Made by a program: the position numbers and the translations under genes
Assembly (NCBI GenBank): GCA_947522735.1
Contig: CANNTZ010000021.1
Span: forward strand, 1-34,008
DNA from: an uncultured Oscillospiraceae bacterium
GTDB lineage: Bacteria; Bacillota; Clostridia; Oscillospirales; Ruminococcaceae
Direction: 5' to 3'
DNA: 34,008 nucleotides
Shown: piece by piece, positions 16,945 through 24,044 of the stretch
How positions within the stretch are numbered: the first letter of the stretch is position 1
How the letters are laid out: every line of letters starts with the position of its first letter
Notes under the pieces: model-generated
Database searches by the model: none
The model's input: the letters and a program-made list of their open reading frames with translations, nothing else
Told to the model about the DNA's origin: nothing

Positions 16945-17031
16945 CCAAAGAGAGAGGGGAAACAGCCTGAAAGGGTGTCCCCTCTCTCTTTGGTGCGCCT
17001 TTGCTTACTTTCGTCGCAAAACGAAAGTAAG
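16945..17031. repeat. Two-stem-loop module, copy 3
   Basis: The 16-bp stem (16945-16960 with 16978-16993) is identical to copy 1. The second stem is CTTACTTTCGT (17004-17014) with ACGAAAGTAAG (17021-17031). Compared with copy 1, one C-G pair has become T-A on both arms together, so pairing is preserved. Confidence 0.85.
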
Positions 17032-17506
17032 TGCCCGCGCGGCATGAGCGCAAGTCAGCGCCAAAGCGCAGTTTATCCTCGCCGATAGGCGAACAAAAAA
17101 AGTCAACCGTAAGAAAAGATAGAACCACTCAACTCCGCGCGAGCCGGTCAGCGTACTCGATAACGTAAGCCCACGCGCGAAGCGCGGAGGCGAACCGCGG
17201 CTATATCACCGGGCATTGCCCGGCGGCATGAGCGCAAGTTAGCGCCAAAGCGCAGTCAATCCTCGCCAAAGGCGAAAGAAAAAGTTAACCATAAAAAAAG
17301 ATAGAACCACTCAACTCCGCGCGAACCGGTCGGCGCACTCGATAGCGTAAGCGCCTTTGGCGCGATCCGCGGATATGCCAGCGGGCGCTGCCCGCCGCGG
17401 CTATATCACCGGGCATTGCCCGGCGCCGCGCGAGCAGTCAGCGCACTCGATAACATAAGCCACCGGGCAAAGCCCGGCCGCCGACGCAAGAAATTTTGGA
17501 AAATGC

Positions 17507-17536
17507 TTGACAGATGGGTGTTGTATAGGATATACT
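17507..17536 (+). promoter_or_regulatory. rpmH promoter and leader
   Basis: TTGACA (17507-17512), an 18-bp spacer and TATACT (17531-17536) form a strong promoter right at the edge of the repeat block. The leader of about 160 nt before rpmH contains a perfect 14-bp palindrome, GCGTAATATTACGC, at 17642-17655. No riboswitch class was recognised. Confidence 0.8.
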
Positions 17537-17706
17537 AAGTTATTACAAGGGACTTTGCGGCCCCTGCTTTGTTGCGGACTGTTTTTTGCGGGCGTTACTG
17601 CGGAAAAACGGACGGACAGGCAAAATAATTATGAGATTACGGCGTAATATTACGCTTGTATCTGATAAAAAGATTGCGCCGAAAATCGGCACGGAGGTCA
17701 AGAGAA

Positions 17707-17841
17707 ATGAAAAGAACCTATCAGCCCAAGAAGCTCCAGAGGAAGAAGGAGCACGGCTTCATGAAGCGCATGGCAACCCGGAACGGACGCAAGGTGCTCG
17801 CACGTCGCAGAGCGAAAGGCAGAGCAGCACTCACCGCGTAA
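17707..17841 (+). CDS. rpmH: 50S ribosomal protein L34
   Basis: L34 is a 44-residue basic protein of the large subunit. MKRTYQPKKLQRKKEHGFMK and RMATRNGRKVLARRRAKGRA match the family end to end. GGAGG lies 9 nt upstream of the ATG. rpmH beside the origin and before rnpA is the standard bacterial arrangement. Confidence 0.98.
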   Translation: MKRTYQPKKLQRKKEHGFMKRMATRNGRKVLARRRAKGRAALTA

Positions 17842-17878
17842 GAGATCGATGAGGACAAAGCCGGATAACGCGGATTGA

Positions 17879-17923
17879 GAGGTTGGAAATTCGGCCGTAA
17901 GGCTGGGCTAAATTTCTGACCTC
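17879..17923 (+). other. Stem-loop between rpmH and rnpA
   Basis: GAGGT, then GAAATT, pair with AATTTC and ACCTC across a 2-nt internal loop, with an inner GCC/GGC hairpin. There is no T tract, so this is more likely an mRNA processing or translation element than a terminator; it could help make more L34 than RnpA from one transcript. Confidence 0.5.
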
Positions 17924-17976
17924 AAATTTCTGTAGGAGCGTTTTCCGGGCAACAGCTTTCGGATGGCGGTGATGGT

Positions 17977-18339
17977 GTGCCCAGGATCGGGACAACGGTC
18001 TCAATGAAAAACAACGGCGATTTTTCGCGGGCATACCGCAGCGCGAAGACGCAGACGCATCCGCTGGCGGTGACGTACGTCCGGCGAAACAGGCTGGGAC
18101 AGAAGCGGCTCGGCATAACCACCAGCAGAAAGATTGGCGGCGCGGTTGAGCGCAACCGTGCAAAAAGGATTATACGCGCGGCGTTTGCGAGGATCGAGCC
18201 GGAGATCCCGCAGGGCTGGGACATAGTGGTGGTGGCGAGAACAAGAACCACGTCCGCCAAATCCACCGCGCTCGAGCCCGTGCTCAGGCGTCACCTCGAA
18301 ACGCTTGGAGTGCTGCGCGCGCCTGCAAACGGAGAATGA
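17977..18339 (+). CDS. rnpA: Ribonuclease P protein component
   Basis: RnpA is the protein cofactor of RNase P, which matures tRNA 5' ends. The 120-aa length fits the family. The RNR signature is present as RKIGGAVERNRAKRIIRAAF (51-70), and the N-terminal NNGDFSRAYR corresponds to the usual KNEDFQKVF. A GTG start is chosen because starting at the inner ATG would remove conserved N-terminal residues. Its stop overlaps the yidD start by four bases. Confidence 0.95.
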   Translation: MPRIGTTVSMKNNGDFSRAYRSAKTQTHPLAVTYVRRNRLGQKRLGITTSRKIGGAVERNRAKRIIRAAFARIEPEIPQGWDIVVVARTRTTSAKSTALEPVLRRHLETLGVLRAPANGE

Positions 18340-18578
18340 AACGTATATTTTTGGCATTGATCCGGTTCTATCAGCTTGCGATATCTCCGCTGCTTCCGCG
18401 GTGCTGCCGGTACTATCCGACCTGCTCGGCGTACGCGGCGGAGGCGGTAAAGCGCTTTGGCGCGCTGAAGGGCGGGCTGATGGGAGCAGCGAGGATCCTC
18501 AGGTGCCACCCGTTTTGCCGCGGCGGATACGACCCGGTTCCGGACAGCTTCACGCTCAGGCGCCGGAAGCAGCCGTGA
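18336..18578 (+). CDS. yidD: Membrane protein insertion efficiency factor YidD
   Basis: YidD is a small protein that assists YidC-dependent membrane insertion. The 80-aa protein has a hydrophobic start (MKRIFLALIRFYQLAISPLL), then CRYYPTCSAYAAEAVKRFG and ILRCHPFCRGGYDPVP, with the conserved Cys residues. It overlaps rnpA by ATGA and precedes yidC, the standard order. Confidence 0.96.
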   Translation: MKRIFLALIRFYQLAISPLLPRCCRYYPTCSAYAAEAVKRFGALKGGLMGAARILRCHPFCRGGYDPVPDSFTLRRRKQP

Positions 18579-18674
18579 GCGGTCCGGGAGAACGCGGCTG
18601 AGAAAACAAGAACGACAGGGCGCCGCCGCAGAGGTCGCGCGGGGACGCCGGAAAAACAGGGGGTTACACGCCAG

Positions 18675-19748
18675 ATGGGCAATATTATCGGTTATCCTCT
18701 CGGCTGGATAATGTGGCTGCTTTATCAGGTGGTCAAAAACTACGGCGTTGCGTTGATTCTCTTCACCCTCGTCATGAAGCTGCTTCTCTTTCCTCTCTCC
18801 ATAAAGCAGCAGAAATCGACGGCGAAGATGTCCGTGATGGCGCCGAAGCAGCAGGAGCTGCAAAAGAAATACGGAAACAACAAGGAAAAGCTCAACGAGG
18901 AGATGATGAAGCTCTATCAGGAGGAGAAGTACAGTCCGCTCAGCGGCTGCCTCCCGATGCTGCTTCAGTTTGTCGTCCTGTTCGGACTTATCGACGTCAT
19001 ATACAATCCGCTCAGGCACATCCTGCGGATGTCCAAGGACGTGATATCTCAGGCATCGGAGATAGTTAAGGGCCTGTCCGATTCCATCGCGTCGCAGGCG
19101 ACCGCAAGCCAGCAGCTCGCAATCATCGCCGCAGTCAAGGCGGATCCGTCGGCGTTCAGCGCGATGGGGGCGGAGTTCATCGAAAAGGTGTCCAGCATCA
19201 ATCTGAATTTCCTCGGGCTCAACCTCGGCGAAATGCCCTCGTGGAGCTGGCCCATAATCCTCGTGCCAATTCTTTCGGGAATAACCTCTCTGGGATATTC
19301 CATCTATTCCGGCTATATAAACAAGAAAAACAACACCAATCCGGACGCCGGAGCGGGCGGAGGAATGATGATGAAGGGCATGATGTATATCATGCCGCTG
19401 TTCTCTTTCTTCTTCGCGATGAGGGTGCCCGCAGGCGTTGGCGTTTACTGGACCGTGTCCAACGTCCTCTCCTTTATACAGACCCTCTATCTCAACTATA
19501 AATACAACCCCAAAGAGATGATCGAGGCGATACAGGCGGAGGCAGAGACGAAGAAACGCGAGAAAAAGGAATCCCGCAAGGAAATGCAAGAGAAAAAGGA
19601 GAACGGCGAGGAGATAGCGCCAGAGCTTGAGCAGAAGGCGCTGACGGCCAAGGAAATCAACCGGAGAAAGCTTGCGGAGGCGAGACGCCGCGACGCAGAA
19701 AAATACGGAGAAGAATACGTCGAGGTTACAGACGACGATCTCAACTGA
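18675..19748 (+). CDS. yidC: Membrane protein insertase YidC/Oxa1 family
   Basis: YidC inserts and folds inner-membrane proteins with or without Sec. The 357-aa protein is the short Gram-positive type without the large periplasmic domain of Proteobacteria. It has a hydrophobic start near YQVVKNYGVALILFTLVMK, the basic loop PLSIKQQKSTAKMSVMAPKQ, the hydrophobic core SGCLPMLLQFVVLFGLIDV and three more membrane stretches. A highly charged C-terminal tail (about 280-357, KKREKKESRKEMQEKKENG) probably contacts the ribosome. No lipobox is visible. The gene lies 96 nt after yidD. Confidence 0.95.
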   Translation: MGNIIGYPLGWIMWLLYQVVKNYGVALILFTLVMKLLLFPLSIKQQKSTAKMSVMAPKQQELQKKYGNNKEKLNEEMMKLYQEEKYSPLSGCLPMLLQFVVLFGLIDVIYNPLRHILRMSKDVISQASEIVKGLSDSIASQATASQQLAIIAAVKADPSAFSAMGAEFIEKVSSINLNFLGLNLGEMPSWSWPIILVPILSGITSLGYSIYSGYINKKNNTNPDAGAGGGMMMKGMMYIMPLFSFFFAMRVPAGVGVYWTVSNVLSFIQTLYLNYKYNPKEMIEAIQAEAETKKREKKESRKEMQEKKENGEEIAPELEQKALTAKEINRRKLAEARRRDAEKYGEEYVEVTDDDLN

Positions 19749-20371
19749 GGCTGCGGCGCAGGGGAATCGCACAGCAGCGCGGTACCGCTCAAAGCGCGGA
19801 CGCAGGAAAAGCTGCACCGGTTGAGATATCGGTAAAGGATAGCCCGGCGAGAGCTCGCGCAAGGAGGGCGAAAGGAGCTGTTCGCACGATGCGGTACGGG
19901 CTCGTGCCGTCAGAGAAGGACGGCTCGCTTCGGGACTCTTGGGACGTGACGGCGGGCAGGGTTTTGCGTGAAAACCTACTTGTACCGGTATGCCTCGACG
20001 GCGAGAGCCATGCGTAGACGTTCAGGCCGGCGGGCTACGGCGCGCAGCGCGGCCCGCAAAACGGAGGGCCGCGTCTTGGCGGCGGCCTGTCCTCGATGGT
20101 GCCGCGCTATACATTTTATCGCAACGCCGGTTATACAGTTGCTTCATGGAATCCGGACAGCGGCCTTCAGGCTGCGCCCTGACGCGACGGTGCCGAAGCA
20201 TACAGCAGGCGCGCCGCATGGACATATCGAGCGCGGCAGGCGTTATCACGGGAACGGAGCTTTTTAAAGAAAAATACGGAACAGAATATACAGCAATGAA
20301 GCCGGCGGGCCCAAGCAGAGCACCGGGCCGCCGATATAACCGCAACACAGCAAATGAATGGAGGAGTTGGC
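19749..20371 (+). other. Unusually long yidC-khpB gap, no clear gene
   Basis: In most Firmicutes jag follows yidC closely; here 623 bp intervene. The region is GC-rich without the composite repeats. Overlapping Arg-rich frames of 99 and 154 codons are present on the plus strand but lack ribosome sites and resemble nothing known. A 42-codon frame at 19889-20017 is listed separately. No terminator, clear promoter or known RNA was recognised. Confidence 0.5.
19889..20017 (+). CDS. Doubtful 42-aa open reading frame
   Basis: The frame MRYGLVPSEKDGSLRDSWDV... begins at an ATG 11 nt after AAAGGAG and ends in TAG. The same frame stays open for about 55 more codons after the TAG, with a more protein-like composition (MVPRYTFYRNAGYTVASW) than the neighbouring frames. 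It may be a small gene, the remains of a longer gene, or chance in GC-rich DNA. No homologue is recognised. Confidence 0.2.
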   Translation: MRYGLVPSEKDGSLRDSWDVTAGRVLRENLLVPVCLDGESHA

Positions 20372-21313
20372 TTGAAACTGGAGATTATCTCCACCGGCAA
20401 GACGGTAGAGGAAGCTATCGAAAACGGTCGCAGAGCGCTTGGCGTGGAGGATGAGCAGACCGATTTCGAGATCCTTGAGCGCCCGAAAAAAACCTTTCTG
20501 GGCCTCAGGCACATCCCTGCAAAGGTAAGAGTATTCGTCGAACAGACCAAGGCGGATATCGCGCGGGATTATCTGGACGGCGTTCTGAAGAAGATGGGGC
20601 TCGATGTCGAGCTTGAGTCAAAGGAGAGCGACGAGGGCATAGTGCTGTCGCTCAAGGGCGAGGGCCTCGGCGTGGTGATCGGACGCAGAGGAGAGACGCT
20701 GGACGCGCTGCAATACCTCTCCTCCCTTGTTGCGAACCGCGAGGGCGGCGCCTATCAGCGGGTGTCGATCGATATCGGCGACTATCGCCGGAAACGCGAG
20801 GAGACGCTCGAGGCGCTTGCAAGAAAGCTTGCCGCTCAGGCGGTCAGAACGGGCCGCAGCGTGACGCTCGAGCCGATGAATCCCTATGAGCGCCGTGTAA
20901 TCCACTCGGCCGTTCAGGAGGTCGAGGGTGCGACCAGCCGCTCAATCGGCGAGGAGCCCAACCGCCGTGTCATCATCAGCAGCACCGCCGCGCCCAAGAA
21001 GCCCTATGGCGGCAAACGCGGAGGAGGCAAAAAGGGCGGCGGACGCAGATACGACAACCGCACGGACAAGCCCGCCGCAGAGGCGCAGAGCCAGAGCGCC
21101 GAGGTTTCCGAGGCGACGGGAGCCGCCGAAACGCGCGAGAGACCCGCGCCCAGAGACGGCGAGCGCCGCGAATATCGCAGAAACGACCGTCGCGACGGCG
21201 GCAGGGGTGGCCGTGGCAGAGGCCCAAAGCCGGAGCAGCCGGTATCCACCAGACCGGCGGAGGTCAAGGAAGAGGCGAAGGACAAGCCGCTTTACGGCAA
21301 GATCGAGCTGTAA
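20372..21313 (+). CDS. khpB: RNA-binding protein KhpB (Jag/EloR) with Arg/Gly-rich tail
   Basis: KhpB (Jag/EloR) binds RNA, pairs with KhpA and affects cell elongation in other Firmicutes. The 313-aa protein has the Jag_N domain (1-52, with ERPKKTFLGLR), a KH domain (about 75-145, loop VIGRRGETLDAL) and an R3H domain (about 150-205, NPYERRVIHSAV). Residues 208-313 are a low-complexity tail with KRGGGKKGGGRR and RRDGGRGGRGRG, unlike the Bacillus protein, which stops soon after R3H. The start is TTG with GGAGGAG 5 nt upstream; the ATG six codons earlier would overlap the ribosome site. Confidence 0.93.
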   Translation: MKLEIISTGKTVEEAIENGRRALGVEDEQTDFEILERPKKTFLGLRHIPAKVRVFVEQTKADIARDYLDGVLKKMGLDVELESKESDEGIVLSLKGEGLGVVIGRRGETLDALQYLSSLVANREGGAYQRVSIDIGDYRRKREETLEALARKLAAQAVRTGRSVTLEPMNPYERRVIHSAVQEVEGATSRSIGEEPNRRVIISSTAAPKKPYGGKRGGGKKGGGRRYDNRTDKPAAEAQSQSAEVSEATGAAETRERPAPRDGERREYRRNDRRDGGRGGRGRGPKPEQPVSTRPAEVKEEAKDKPLYGKIEL

Positions 21314-21339
21314 GAGGCCGGATAAAACTAAAAAGCAAG

Positions 21340-21366
21340 AGGGCTTTTTGAAATTCAAAAAGCCCT
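21340..21366 (+). terminator. Hairpin between khpB and mnmE, terminator-like
   Basis: AGGGCTTTTTGAA and TTCAAAAAGCCCT form a 13-bp inverted repeat around one base. The tail TTCCGCACTTTT is only a weak T tract, so termination may be partial and mnmE may be read from upstream. Confidence 0.45.
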
Positions 21367-21420
21367 TTCCGCACTTTTCAAGGAAATCGGGCAAGGAAAA
21401 TATCGGAAGGAGGCGCAAGC

Positions 21421-22782
21421 ATGGCTACCGTTGCGGCGGTCTCGACGCCGGCGGGCACGGGCGGTATCGCGGTGATACGCATATCCGGCGAAAACGCGCT
21501 CGGCGTCGCGGACGCGATGTGCAGGAGGTTTGCCGCGGGCAAAACGCTCGCAGCGCTGCCCGGCGGAAGAACGGCGCGGGTGAAAATATTTGATGCGGAC
21601 GGCGAGCCGCTTGACGACGGGGTTGCTGCGGTTTTTCGCGCGCCCGCCAGCTATACCGGCGAGGACGTAGTCGAGATATCCTGTCACGGCGGCGTCTACG
21701 TCACGCGGATGACGCTGCGCTCGGCGCTTGCACACGGCGCGCAGCCCGCCGGGCCCGGCGAGTTCACCAAGCGCGCCTATCTCAACGGCAAGCTGAGCCT
21801 GACGCAGGCGGAGGCGGTGATGAGCCTGATATCCGCAGGCGGCAAAAGCTCCGCAAGGGCGGCGCTGTCCCTGCTCGAGGGCTCGCTGTCGCGCGAGCTG
21901 CGGGAGATACGCGATGCGTTGTCCGGAGCGGCCTCCCACCTCTCGGCGTGGATAGACTTCCCGGAGGAGGAGGTCGAGGAGGTGGAGCCGGAGGCGCTCG
22001 GTCGGACGCTTGGCGCGGCGCGGGACAGGCTTGCCGTTCTGGTGAGGGATTACGACCGCGGAAGGCTTGCCTGCGACGGGATAAAAACGGTAATCTGCGG
22101 GCGGCCAAACGTCGGCAAATCCACGCTGATGAACCTGCTTTCCGGCTGTGAGCGCAGCATCGTCGCCGATATCCCCGGCACAACGCGCGACATCGTCGAG
22201 GACTGCGTGCAGCTTGACGGCTACACGCTGCGTCTCTCCGACACGGCGGGGCTGCGCGAGACGGGCGACGCGGTCGAGAGCATCGGCGTTGACCGGGCGA
22301 GAAAGCGCGTCGAGGAGGCGGATCTCGTGCTTGCCGTGTTTGAGGGCAGCGAGGAGGCATCGCCCGACGACCTCTCACTGCTCGAAGCGCTGCGCGGCAG
22401 AAGGCATATCGCCGTCATAAACAAGAGCGACCTTGCGCAACGCCTCTCCCCCGCCCTCTTCGAGGGGCGCACGGCGGTGTACCTATCGGCAAAGACCGGC
22501 GACGGCTTCGAGCGGCTGCGCGCGGCGATACTCTCGTCGCTCGAGCTGGACGGGCTGGACGTGTCCGCGCCGATGCTCGCGGGAGAGCGGCAGCTTGGCT
22601 GCGCAAGAGCAGCGCTGAACGCGCTTGACGAGGCGCTGGCTGCGCTGCGAGCCGGAATGACGCTGGACGCGCTGTGGGTGTGCGTTCAGTCGGCGTTCGG
22701 CAGCCTGTGCGAGCTGGACGGCGTGGACGCAGGCGAGAGGATGATCGAGGGCGTGTTCCAAAACTTTTGTGTGGGAAAATAA
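21421..22782 (+). CDS. mnmE: tRNA modification GTPase MnmE (TrmE)
   Basis: MnmE is the GTPase partner of MnmG in modifying U34 of tRNAs. The 453-aa protein has the N-terminal folate-binding domain (DTIAAVSTP-type start, here VAAVSTPAGTGGIAVIRISG), then YTGEDVVEISCHGG and GEFTKRAYLNGKLSLTQAEA. An inserted G domain has GRPNVGKS (227-234), DIPGTTRD, DTAGLRET and NKSD. It ends in FCVGK, the conserved C-terminal FCIGK box with its Cys. GGAAGGAGG lies about 8 nt upstream of the ATG. Confidence 0.97.
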   Translation: MATVAAVSTPAGTGGIAVIRISGENALGVADAMCRRFAAGKTLAALPGGRTARVKIFDADGEPLDDGVAAVFRAPASYTGEDVVEISCHGGVYVTRMTLRSALAHGAQPAGPGEFTKRAYLNGKLSLTQAEAVMSLISAGGKSSARAALSLLEGSLSRELREIRDALSGAASHLSAWIDFPEEEVEEVEPEALGRTLGAARDRLAVLVRDYDRGRLACDGIKTVICGRPNVGKSTLMNLLSGCERSIVADIPGTTRDIVEDCVQLDGYTLRLSDTAGLRETGDAVESIGVDRARKRVEEADLVLAVFEGSEEASPDDLSLLEALRGRRHIAVINKSDLAQRLSPALFEGRTAVYLSAKTGDGFERLRAAILSSLELDGLDVSAPMLAGERQLGCARAALNALDEALAALRAGMTLDALWVCVQSAFGSLCELDGVDAGERMIEGVFQNFCVGK

Positions 22783-22849
22783 AACACACAGATTAGAATG
22801 GGCCGATAAATATAAATTGTGAAGAAACGCTCAAATCGTTTAAACTATT

Positions 22850-22887
22850 GCGCAGCAAACTTAATAACTTATTTACAAATGCTGCGC
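22850..22887 (+). other. Stem-loop after mnmE
   Basis: GCGCAGCA (22850-22857) pairs with TGCTGCGC (22880-22887) around a 22-nt AT-rich loop, with GTTTTG a few bases later. It may act as a terminator for mnmE; the long loop makes this uncertain. The rest of the 280-bp gap up to 22994 shows nothing recognisable. Confidence 0.3.
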
Positions 22888-22994
22888 GGCGTTTTGATAT
22901 CATTACCATAGGCATTTTATACGCTCCGGCGGGCGGCTTCGCGGGATCGTGCGGAAAGGCTACAATAAATGCACGGTTTGTGTGCCGCTTTTTA

Positions 22995-23023
22995 TTTACA
23001 AATCGCGCTTTTTGCGGTATAAT
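22995..23023 (+). promoter_or_regulatory. Promoter of the ABC transporter operon
   Basis: TTTACA (22995-23000), a 17-bp spacer and TATAAT (23018-23023) lie 39 nt upstream of the first gene of the operon. Confidence 0.75.
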
Positions 23024-23062
23024 ATTATAGTTACGGCGCAAAAAGTAACAGGAGGAAGTTGG

Positions 23063-24004
23063 ATGATTGAAGTAAAAAACCTCGTTAAACAGTATGGCAA
23101 CAACTTTGCTGTTGACGACATCTCGTTCAAGGTGAATCAGGGCGATATCCTTGGCTTTCTGGGACCGAACGGAGCCGGCAAGAGCACGACGATGAACATT
23201 ATCACCGGATATCTCTCCGCAACGTCCGGCACCGTCACCGTGGACGGCATCGACATCATGGAGGATCCAATCGCCGCGAAGGCAAAGATCGGCTATCTGC
23301 CGGAGCATCCGCCGCTCTATCTTGACATGACGGTCAAGGAGTATCTCGGCTTTGTCTACGAGCTTAAAAAGGCGACGCAGCCGAGAACCGCGCACATCGA
23401 CGAGATATGCGAGCTGGTCAGGATAAGCGACGTCTACAAGCGCCCGATAAAGAACCTCTCCAAGGGCTACCGCCAGCGCGTCGGCATTGCGCAGGCAATG
23501 ATCGGCAACCCACAGGTGCTCATCCTCGACGAACCGACTGTCGGACTGGATCCGAAGCAGATCATCGAGATCCGCGCGCTCATAAAGGAGCTCGGCGAGC
23601 GCCACACGGTAATCCTCTCCTCCCACATCCTGCCCGAGGTGCAGGCGGTCTGCGACAGGATCATCGTCATCAACAAGGGCAGGCTCGTCGCCGACGACAC
23701 GCCGGACAACCTCTCCCACAACCTCAGCTCCGACCATAAGCTGCGCCTGCGCATCGACGGCCCGGACAAGGAGGTCAGGCGGCTGCTCGAAAGCATCCCC
23801 GGCATGGTGTCCGTCAATCTGCTTGGCGAGCGTGAAAAGGGCGTCTACGAATTTGACGTCGAGGGCGACCCCAACGCCGACCTGCGCCGCGAGATATTCA
23901 AGCGCCTCGCAGCCCGGCAGTGGGCCATCCTGGGCATGAGAAGCTCCGAGATGACCCTCGAGGATATATTCCTCCAGCTCACAAGCGACGAGAAGAAGGC
24001 CTGA
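23063..24004 (+). CDS. ABC transporter ATP-binding protein, GldA-like
   Basis: The 313-aa ATPase has Walker A GPNGAGKST (34-42), the ABC signature LSKGY (132-136) and Walker B with LILDEPTVGLDP (153-164). A C-terminal extension of about 90 residues is usual in ABC-2 exporter ATPases. With the next three genes it forms a set like GldA-GldF-GldG, which in Bacteroidetes is linked to gliding motility and in Firmicutes has no known substrate. GGAGGA lies 6 nt upstream of the ATG; the longer open frame has no ribosome site. Confidence 0.92.
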   Translation: MIEVKNLVKQYGNNFAVDDISFKVNQGDILGFLGPNGAGKSTTMNIITGYLSATSGTVTVDGIDIMEDPIAAKAKIGYLPEHPPLYLDMTVKEYLGFVYELKKATQPRTAHIDEICELVRISDVYKRPIKNLSKGYRQRVGIAQAMIGNPQVLILDEPTVGLDPKQIIEIRALIKELGERHTVILSSHILPEVQAVCDRIIVINKGRLVADDTPDNLSHNLSSDHKLRLRIDGPDKEVRRLLESIPGMVSVNLLGEREKGVYEFDVEGDPNADLRREIFKRLAARQWAILGMRSSEMTLEDIFLQLTSDEKKA

Positions 24005-24044
24005 CGGCCTTCGGACCGGATTTTACCGAAAGGATGATAAATCA

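Larger units (their letters stand above)
16060..17480. repeat. Right composite repeat block, between parB and rpmH
   Basis: About 1.4 kb with no credible gene. The core GATAACGTAAG occurs inverted at 16172 and direct at 16254, 16552, 16689, 16881 and 17159, with one-mismatch forms at 17341 and 17449. Each core is followed by a variable small hairpin, AACCGCGG or a close relative, and often CCGGGCATTGCCCGG. Two copies of the two-stem-loop module (16319-16425 and 16945-17031) and a 137-bp tandem duplication lie inside. Reading frames of up to 195 codons across it are repeat translations. Confidence 0.85.

Noticed and set aside
16541..17128. 195-codon minus-strand frame and similar frames in all three repeat blocks
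   Set aside because: They translate the composite repeat, recur in pieces in each block, lack ribosome sites and stem from stop-poor GC-rich palindromes.
1..17480. CRISPR array
   Set aside because: The repeats are unevenly spaced, are themselves composite, include inverted copies and have related rather than unique sequences between them; no cas gene is seen.
17586..17852. 88-codon plus-strand frame across rpmH
   Set aside because: It overlaps rpmH in another frame; L34 is certain and this frame has no homology or ribosome site.
22793..23737. 314-codon minus-strand frame over the ABC promoter and ATPase gene
   Set aside because: It is antisense to the ATPase, whose motifs are complete, and its N-terminal part is only the complement of those codons.
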